A model generated the notes under the pieces. It was not told the DNA's origin. It made no database searches and saw nothing but the letters and a program-made list of their open reading frames with translations. From positions 1-11,055 of the forward strand of contig DATDBU010000022.1 in NCBI GenBank assembly GCA_036524675.1: a DNA stretch of 11,055 nucleotides. The letters run 5' to 3'. Positions 7,173 to 11,055 of this stretch are shown here, piece by piece (within the stretch, counting starts at the first letter, position 1; every line of letters starts with the position of its first letter). The position numbers and the translations under genes are program-made. Source of the DNA: DATDAW01 sp036524675 (GTDB taxonomy: Bacteria > Verrucomicrobiota > Verrucomicrobiia > Chthoniobacterales > DASVRZ01).

Positions 7173-7761
7173 CAAAGGTTGTTCCGATCTGGGTTGCCGC
7201 GAGCTGCTCGGGATTGCCGGCGGTCGACGGCGCTCGCTAGGGTTTGGGATTGCACGAATTCGTCCCTGCTGACTAGCTGAAGGGAGTCCATGCGTCGCAC
7301 TGTGGCACGTCTATTGGGCCCCGGCAACCGCGAAGGCGGCGATGGTGTCCTCGAGGAGTGCTAAGTGTCCATCTAGCACTTCCTTGCGGAGACCCTACAC
7401 TTCGGATCTGGAATTGGGTGGCGATCGAGCCTATCGAGCACAACGCGAGGCCGCCTAACGAAAAGTGTGCGACTGACATGGGCGCGCCAACGACATCCGA
7501 GTGCAACCAAGACGCTGCCCGCGCTCATGGCTGTTCGATGTAGCTCAAGGTTGTCCCACCGCCACTGCCTGCCGCTAACACAAGCGCCATAGGCAGTTCG
7601 CTATCCGAGGCTCTCAGCTAACCCGGGCTTGTTCAACCACGGGTGTATATGCCGGCTTCGCGGCAATACACCCTTTATTGTTAGGCGTGGTTCGGGGCAA
7701 TTAGGATGAGTAAGGCGGAGAGGCGCGCCCCAAGACAGAGTTGAATCGCGCCTGCGGGTAA
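7173..7761. other. 590-bp gap with two stem-loops and no recognised gene
   Basis: Lying between two minus-strand genes, this region has no homology I recognise. The open frame 7273-7506 (minus) looks random. A 24-codon plus-strand ORF starting at 7290 has a GAAGGGAG ribosome-like site but no recognisable product. Structured DNA is concentrated at 7564-7686: a 7-bp outer stem (ACTGCCT 7564-7570, AGGCAGT 7591-7597) and the long hairpin listed separately. Confidence 0.45.
7634..7686 (-). repeat. Long imperfect hairpin, attC-like on the minus strand
   Basis: The arms are 7641-7654 (GGGTGTATATGCCG) and 7661-7673 (CGGCAATACACCC). They pair over 13 bp with a single extrahelical A and a 6-nt loop (GCTTCG). 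On the minus strand the hairpin is flanked on the left by GCCTAAC (7680-7686) and on the right by GTTGAAC (7634-7640), which match the integron box patterns RYYYAAC and GTTRRRY. The site lies 75 bp beyond the globin stop codon in the same orientation, where a cassette recombination site would be. Against this, the two boxes pair poorly, the spacers are unequal and no integrase or second site is present. It could equally be an unrelated stem-loop or terminator-like element (TTTATT follows on the plus strand). Confidence 0.35.
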
Positions 7762-8259
7762 TCACTTCTTCATGGAGCCTGCCGTTACCTCCTTCTTATG
7801 CGCTGCGAAGGCGGCGAGGACTTCTCCCTTCTCACGCGCAGGCACTTTGGCGAAGTCAAGGCTGCGCCCCAGCTCGGCCGCCACCTCGTCGAATTCTTCT
7901 GGCGAGATCTTGAGGTCACGATGGGCCTCCTCAAGGCCCAAATGAGTTTTACCCGGCTTTGTTGGCGAGAATTTGAACGGCCCGCCCGTGACTTCGCAGA
8001 CCCACAGGGTTCGCATGAACTTGAGGCCCGGCAACCTGTCCAGGTTCTTCGTGTGCCATTCCCTAAGGGCTGCGTTCTGCGAAGTCTTTCCCACGATCGG
8101 GTTCTCCACCACCGCGTCGCTAAAATGGTCAACGACCGCGGCGATGGCGAAGACGCCGCCAAGCCGTTCATACAGACTCTTCTCGGTTTTCGGAGCGGCT
8201 TGCAGCGACAGTGTCAGTGCCACCGTGAATAGAGACAGTATTGCGATTAGTGATTTCAT
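7762..8259 (-). CDS. Exported group 1 truncated haemoglobin (TrHbN-like)
   Basis: The 165-residue precursor has a clear Sec signal peptide (MKSLIAILSLFTVALTLSLQ, cleavage around residues 21-22 at QAA), so the globin should act in the periplasm or as an exported protein. The mature part begins SLYERLGGVFAIAAVVDHF and matches 2-on-2 globins: a helix B/E region with ENPIVG, then LPGLKFMRTLWVCEVTGGP. The proximal haem ligand His113 lies in GLEEAHRDLKISPEEFD. The family binds O2, NO or CO, often for NO detoxification or redox sensing. The B10 position, usually Tyr in group 1, reads Ser47 (DHFSDAV), which would alter ligand stabilisation. I chose ATG 8259 over the upstream in-frame start at 8310 because it begins the signal peptide and AAAGAGA precedes it. 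It is divergent from the dehydrogenase fragment. Confidence 0.88.
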   Translation of the reverse strand: MKSLIAILSLFTVALTLSLQAAPKTEKSLYERLGGVFAIAAVVDHFSDAVVENPIVGKTSQNAALREWHTKNLDRLPGLKFMRTLWVCEVTGGPFKFSPTKPGKTHLGLEEAHRDLKISPEEFDEVAAELGRSLDFAKVPAREKGEVLAAFAAHKKEVTAGSMKK

Positions 8260-8299
8260 GTTTTGTTTGTCTCTTTTGTTTGCTGTTTTTTGGTTCCCA

Positions 8300-8317
8300 T
8301 CCGTCACCAATAACGGA
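8300..8317. promoter_or_regulatory. Short inverted repeat upstream of the globin gene
   Basis: TCCGT (8300-8304) and ACGGA (8313-8317) form a small dyad about 40 bp upstream of the globin ATG, in the space between the globin and the divergent dehydrogenase fragment. It could be an operator or part of the leader. It is short enough to arise by chance, and no promoter boxes can be assigned with confidence. Confidence 0.2.
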
Positions 8318-8347
8318 CGAAAGTGTTCGATGTGAGTTCAGGGCCAT

Positions 8348-8537
8348 ATCAACGACCAAGGTGGGGCAGACGCACGTCCAACGCTATCGCAAGCCGCTGC
8401 TGGAAAAGATCGAAGCGGGCGAGATGGATTCTTCGTTTGTCATCACCCATCGCCTTCTTCTCGAGGAGGCTCCCGGCGCTTCCAAGACCTTCCGAGATAA
8501 GGAAAACGGGTGCATCAAAGTCGTGCTGAAACCGTAG
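8348..8537 (+). pseudogene. Zinc-dependent alcohol/formaldehyde dehydrogenase, C-terminal fragment
   Basis: The last 60 or so codons of a medium-chain zinc alcohol dehydrogenase (the glutathione-independent formaldehyde dehydrogenase-like group) survive: KVGQTHVQRYRKPLLEKIEA, then SFVITHRLLLEEAP, FRDKENGCIKVVLKP and a TAG stop. Complete members are about 390 residues, so the GroES-like zinc-binding domain and nearly all of the Rossmann domain are gone. The frame is open upstream to 8241, but that part encodes no recognisable dehydrogenase sequence and overlaps the start of the divergent globin gene. The segment has no start codon of its own and cannot be functional. It appears to be a deletion scar that placed the dehydrogenase 3' end next to the globin promoter. 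Confidence 0.85.
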
Positions 8538-8614
8538 CCGCTCCCGTCCTCATTTCTCCGACGGCATTCAGATGGCAATGCCCAAGGCGCGCGTGCTGTG
8601 CGGTGCCGTGCGCG

Positions 8615-9283
8615 TCAATCCTCGTCGCCCGTCTCCGACATTCCGGCGGCGACTGGCTTCGATTCCGGCGAGCCGCGCTGCCGCAAGAAAATCGAAAGGA
8701 TGACCATCGAGGCAATGGCTAAAAACTCACTCTGCCAATTCTGCAAAGACTCAAACCAGAACCGCGAGGTTTGGAGATACCCGGCGAAGCTGACGGTTTC
8801 TTTGCCGAGAGCGATTTGCTCCTCGTTATATAGGCGTGCGCCTCCCGCAGCGTGGATGGCGACCGAGGCGAGAAAGAGGAAAACGAAGGCGAGCGTAAGG
8901 GAGTTTTCGTAAACCTTCAGCACCCAGCCGCCGCGCCGCACGGGCCACGGTGCGTCAGGTTTGTCGCGCTCGGTGCGTGGGTCTTTGTCCTGTGGACTCT
9001 CCTCGTCGGGATCTTTCGATTCCGATGAGCCTTTTTGGAAGAGGAAGATCGTGAGGAAGACATAGGCGCCCATCTGGAGAAACTCGCTTTCCCAGTTCTC
9101 GCCCGTCGCCTCCCAGAAGTGACTGGAGTGCAGGTATTCACTCAGTCCCAATTGCGGCAATCCGAGGTCCTCTCGCTCCTCGTTGTATTGCAGTCGCCCG
9201 ACGAAAGCCTGACCGATCCAGAAGATCAGGAACGCGGACAGGAGAACGATGGATAAGCCGAAGTTGCGAAAGGTGCGTTTCAT
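8615..9283 (-). CDS. DUF6766-family membrane protein with internal duplication
   Basis: The 222-residue protein is predicted to have four membrane segments: about 8-28 (IVLLSAFLIFWIGQAFVG), 66-83, 125-147 and 186-201. It is made of two similar halves. Half 1 has RLQYNEEREDL, YLHSSHFWEATGENWESEFL and a FLFQKGSSESK tail. Half 2 has RLYNEEQIAL, YLQTSRFWFESLQNWQSEFL and a FLRQRGSPESK tail. A charged Asp/Glu/Lys-rich linker (about 86-118) joins them. This layout matches the DUF6766 family of inner-membrane proteins, which has no known function but often sits near PRC-barrel and stress genes like those in this window. Start: ATG 9283 begins the first membrane segment; no clear Shine-Dalgarno is seen. 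The gene is intact, flanked by the dehydrogenase fragment and the transglutaminase copy. Confidence 0.8.
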   Translation of the reverse strand: MKRTFRNFGLSIVLLSAFLIFWIGQAFVGRLQYNEEREDLGLPQLGLSEYLHSSHFWEATGENWESEFLQMGAYVFLTIFLFQKGSSESKDPDEESPQDKDPRTERDKPDAPWPVRRGGWVLKVYENSLTLAFVFLFLASVAIHAAGGARLYNEEQIALGKETVSFAGYLQTSRFWFESLQNWQSEFLAIASMVILSIFLRQRGSPESKPVAAGMSETGDED

Positions 9284-9375
9284 GAGTTGTGAACGGCCCG
9301 TCGCTGAGATTTCGCACCCCGTGTGGATGTTACGTGTGCCAATCTCGCGGAGTGATCCGCAGTGTCAGTTTGCCT

Positions 9376-9606
9376 CTGGATTGCGTCGCGTCTGAAGCGG
9401 GCCGCGCTTTGATGCACGCCTGGGCTGAAGCGTATTTGCCCGTGATCGGCCGGACTGGATACGATCCGACGCTCGGCGAGGCGACATCGAGCCACACGTC
9501 GTGGCAGGCGTCAGCAACCATCCGGGCGTTATGCCGGTTAGCGGCACTTTTTTCGATCAACAGAACTCCTGCCTCGGGATGAAAGTCACCGTTCGGACCG
9601 AGCGTC
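9376..9606 (+). pseudogene. Partial, decayed duplicate of the transglutaminase C-terminal region
   Basis: This 231-bp stretch aligns base for base with 5214-5448 inside the intact transglutaminase, at very roughly 80-85% identity by eye. It encodes the equivalents of LDCTASEAG, HAWAEAYLP, GYDPTLGEATSS and, after a frame change, GVSNHPGVMPVSGTFFDQQN with VTVRTER. Relative to the intact gene it has a 1-bp deletion just after GAGC (about 9491-9500) and a 3-bp deletion at about 9525. The His and Asp of the triad are present, but the segment carrying the Cys is absent, so it cannot encode an enzyme. The divergence shows it is an old duplicate or a relic of a second related gene, not a recent copy. 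Confidence 0.85.
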
Positions 9607-10096
9607 GGAGGTCCCTAACTTCAAGCGCGGTCGCGCAGAGCGGATTCACCTCCGTGCTACTACGCGCAGTTGGCCAGCAAAATGCGACCGCTGGCTTCGA
9701 CTCCGGCGCCGATAACACGGCAACCCACAGTGATCGCACCACGGCGCCAAGATTTCGATGGCGCAATCGAATGAGTAGAACCGTGGGTGATGACACGGAC
9801 CGTCATTTGGAACGACTTGTCGTAGTCGTTCCTGCAAGTTTCGCAGAGTTAGTTCTTTTTATAAAGTCCCGCAGGTCGCGGATGCGGTGTGGGAATCCTT
9901 GATGGCGTGGTATTGCTGGTGGACGAGGGAGTTTCTCGTGCTCTAAGGCATCGCAGTATTCAGCGATGACGGAATCGTCGCCGCGTTCGCTTTCCTTGTT
10001 GAGGATTCGCTCGAGATCATCGGCGTTGTGGCCGTTGCGCAAGAGATGGAGCTGGATGCCACAAATCTCCTTCACCGCGCTCGGGTAACCGACGAT
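9607..10096. other. 490-bp region with an unassigned minus-strand open frame
   Basis: No recognised gene. On the minus strand a frame continuing from the phosphoketolase relic stays open to 9803, with GYPSAVKEICGIQLHLLRNG, then LERILNKESERGDDSV and LEHEKLPRPP. It looks protein-like, but I cannot place it in any family. It could be the end of the phosphoketolase gone out of recognition, or a different fused fragment. Between 9607 and 9800 I see only random-looking sequence. A perfect hairpin lies at 9809-9832. Confidence 0.35.
9809..9832. repeat. Perfect 9-bp hairpin
   Basis: GGAACGACT (9809-9817) and AGTCGTTCC (9824-9832) pair perfectly around a 6-nt loop (TGTCGT). Neither side has a T-tract, so it is not an obvious intrinsic terminator. 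It overlaps the stop end of the open minus-strand frame described for 9607-10096, where a transcript end or an element border would be plausible. Confidence 0.5.
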
Positions 10097-10338
10097 CCCG
10101 GCCTGTCGGCTGTAAACAGTGCGCCAAAAATTTCCGCGTCGAGCCCGTGAGGGTGGTCCGATTCCCTCTTCCAAAATGAGCAAATCGGTCACGTTGACCA
10201 CGCATAGCCAGAGTTCGGCCAATTCGCGGCCCAGGATCTCGGCTGCGGCCAGCACTTCCAGTCCCGGGAAAAGATGCGGAATGTCCGTGGATTGGCGGCA
10301 ATGACATTGGCCAGATATTTCGCCGCGGCGGCAACCGG
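10097..10338 (-). pseudogene. Phosphoketolase relic (internal deletion and frameshifts)
   Basis: Reading the minus strand in shifting frames gives AKYLANVIAANPRTFRIF (about 10275-10335). This matches the xylulose-5-P/fructose-6-P phosphoketolase segment that normally runs into a PDE motif. The sequence then skips about 200 residues to PGLEVLAAAEILGRELAEL and VVNVTDLLIL. After another frame change come ESDHPHGLDAEIFGALFTAD and RPG, equivalent to the family's ESEHPHGLSDxDFDALFT region. The intact enzyme (about 790 residues, TPP-dependent) cleaves the sugar phosphates to acetyl phosphate. The N-terminal TPP-binding part is missing and at least two frame changes are present, so it is non-functional. 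It lies just downstream of the LysR gene on the same strand. Confidence 0.8.
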
Positions 10339-10438
10339 CCCCGACGCAAAAAAATGGGAGGGACGGCGGCGCGGAAGAACTTACCGGGCGTCATGCACAC
10401 AAGGTCCCTGGTCTTTGCGAGGACGCGCACGTCAGCGG

Positions 10439-11053
10439 TCACATGCCGTGCGAAAGCTCCTTCACGATCTGAATGTAATCTTTGAGCGGCTTTGAGGGAT
10501 TGTCCGCGCGCCACGCCATGGTCGACTCGCGGCAAAGCCGAGGGGAGAGCGGACGAAAGACCACGCCTTCGTGCGGCAGCCCTGTGATCTGCTCGGGCAT
10601 AAACGCCACACCCAACCCGTCGGCGACAAACTTGATCGCGGTCGGCTCAACGTCCGCCTCCTGCAGAATCCTCGCTGCGAATCCGGCGCTCTGGCAAGTC
10701 TCGATCAGCCATTCCCGCGCCCCGGGATGGGTCTTCGCAGACATGCCGATAAAGAACTGCGGCGCGAGGTCGGAGAGCTTGATCTTCGGCTTCTCCGCAA
10801 GTGGATGGAGGGCCGGAAGAGCGACGAGGATCGTATCGTGCGCCACGCATTCGGCGACCAAGTCGCGGCCGGACGGCGCGGGGGGCAGACCGACAAAGCC
10901 GAGATCGATCTTGTGACTGTCGAGCGCCTGGAACTGCTCGGCGCTGGTCATGTCGAAAAGATTTAGCGCCACGCGCGGGCAGAGTTTTCGGAAGGCTCCG
11001 AGCGTAGCCGGCAGAAGACCGTAATGGATGTTCGCGACGTATCCGATATTGAG
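10439..11053 (-). CDS. LysR-type transcriptional regulator, effector-binding domain (N-terminus outside window)
   Basis: The 204 visible residues run from the window edge to a TGA at 10439-10441. They form the periplasmic-binding-protein-like effector domain of a LysR regulator. It opens NIGYVANIHYGLLPATLGAF, continues FRKLCPRVALNLFDMTSAEQ and LDSHKIDLGFVGLPP, and later has ADVEPTAIKFVADGLGVAFM-PEQ. This is the usual two-lobed order. The N-terminal helix-turn-helix lies to the right of 11055. Such proteins are typically activators responding to a small metabolite; the ligand is unknown. An apparent start at 10972 (GTG) is internal to the domain and is not the true start. The first gene downstream on the same strand is the phosphoketolase relic. 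Whether this regulator ever controlled it cannot be told, since LysR targets are usually divergent. Confidence 0.9.
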   Translation of the reverse strand, partial: LNIGYVANIHYGLLPATLGAFRKLCPRVALNLFDMTSAEQFQALDSHKIDLGFVGLPPAPSGRDLVAECVAHDTILVALPALHPLAEKPKIKLSDLAPQFFIGMSAKTHPGAREWLIETCQSAGFAARILQEADVEPTAIKFVADGLGVAFMPEQITGLPHEGVVFRPLSPRLCRESTMAWRADNPSKPLKDYIQIVKELSHGM

Positions 11054-11055
11054 CT

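Noticed and set aside
7440..7690. A full integron cassette array
   Set aside because: Several CTAAC/GTTAG-like motifs occur, but no integrase, no second well-formed attC and no cassette ORFs are visible; only one attC-like hairpin is worth testing.
10482..10966. Plus-strand open frames over the right end
   Set aside because: They are antisense to the LysR effector domain, which has clear family motifs on the minus strand.
1..11055. Sequencing error as the general cause of the frameshifts
   Set aside because: Six genes of 0.5-1.3 kb are fully intact, and the aldolase, phosphoketolase and dehydrogenase losses are deletions of hundreds of bases. Error remains possible only for the single G4-run lesion at 489-492.

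Overview
The window is a GC-rich (by eye about 58-60%) bacterial accessory region. Intact stress-type genes sit among many broken ones. No rRNA, tRNA, CRISPR or phage module is visible. The host cannot be fixed from this sequence. A double-hairpin interspersed repeat at 3150-3213 resembles repeats I associate with Verrucomicrobiota genomes. The gene families (PRC-barrel, DUF6766, YflT-like stress protein, phosphoketolase, class I aldolase, transglutaminase pairs, CPA1 antiporter) also co-occur in soil Proteobacteria. Taxonomy is therefore only a weak inference.

Layout, left to right: the 3' end of an ISAs1-family transposase (2-124, element end near 137); a YflT/Gsp17M-like stress membrane protein broken by one frameshift (148-659); a 36-residue ORF with a good Shine-Dalgarno (700-810); a class I fructose-bisphosphate aldolase relic that has lost its middle with both active-site lysines (941-1373); an unassigned stretch with one small ORF (1421-1681); an intact CPA1 Na+/H+ antiporter on the minus strand (1706-3046); a double-hairpin REP-like repeat (3150-3213); an intact tandem PRC-barrel protein (3289-4038); a 557-bp gap; an intact transglutaminase-like protein (4596-5474); a heavily frameshifted IS66 TnpC relic (5585-6281); a second, convergent transglutaminase-like gene (6366-7172, minus); a 590-bp gap with two stem-loops, one attC-like; an exported group 1 truncated haemoglobin (7762-8259, minus); a 3' fragment of a zinc alcohol/formaldehyde dehydrogenase (8348-8537); a four-helix DUF6766 membrane protein with an internal duplication (8615-9283, minus); a decayed partial copy of the first transglutaminase (9376-9606); a gap with a perfect 9-bp hairpin; a phosphoketolase relic (10097-10338, minus); and a LysR-type regulator cut by the window end (10439-11053, minus).

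Taken together, this looks like a general-stress and C1/pentose-carbon accessory island that is decaying. The three carbon enzymes (aldolase, phosphoketolase, formaldehyde/alcohol dehydrogenase) are all wrecked by large deletions. The stress and envelope genes (antiporter, PRC-barrel, two transglutaminases, globin, DUF6766) remain open. Two unrelated IS remnants and a 235-bp partial duplication suggest rearrangement by mobile elements and recombination. The intact genes lie on both strands and do not form one operon. I found no convincing undescribed system. The most unusual items are the selective loss of carbon enzymes, the attC-like hairpin downstream of the globin, the globin lacking B10 tyrosine, and the transglutaminase lacking its catalytic histidine.
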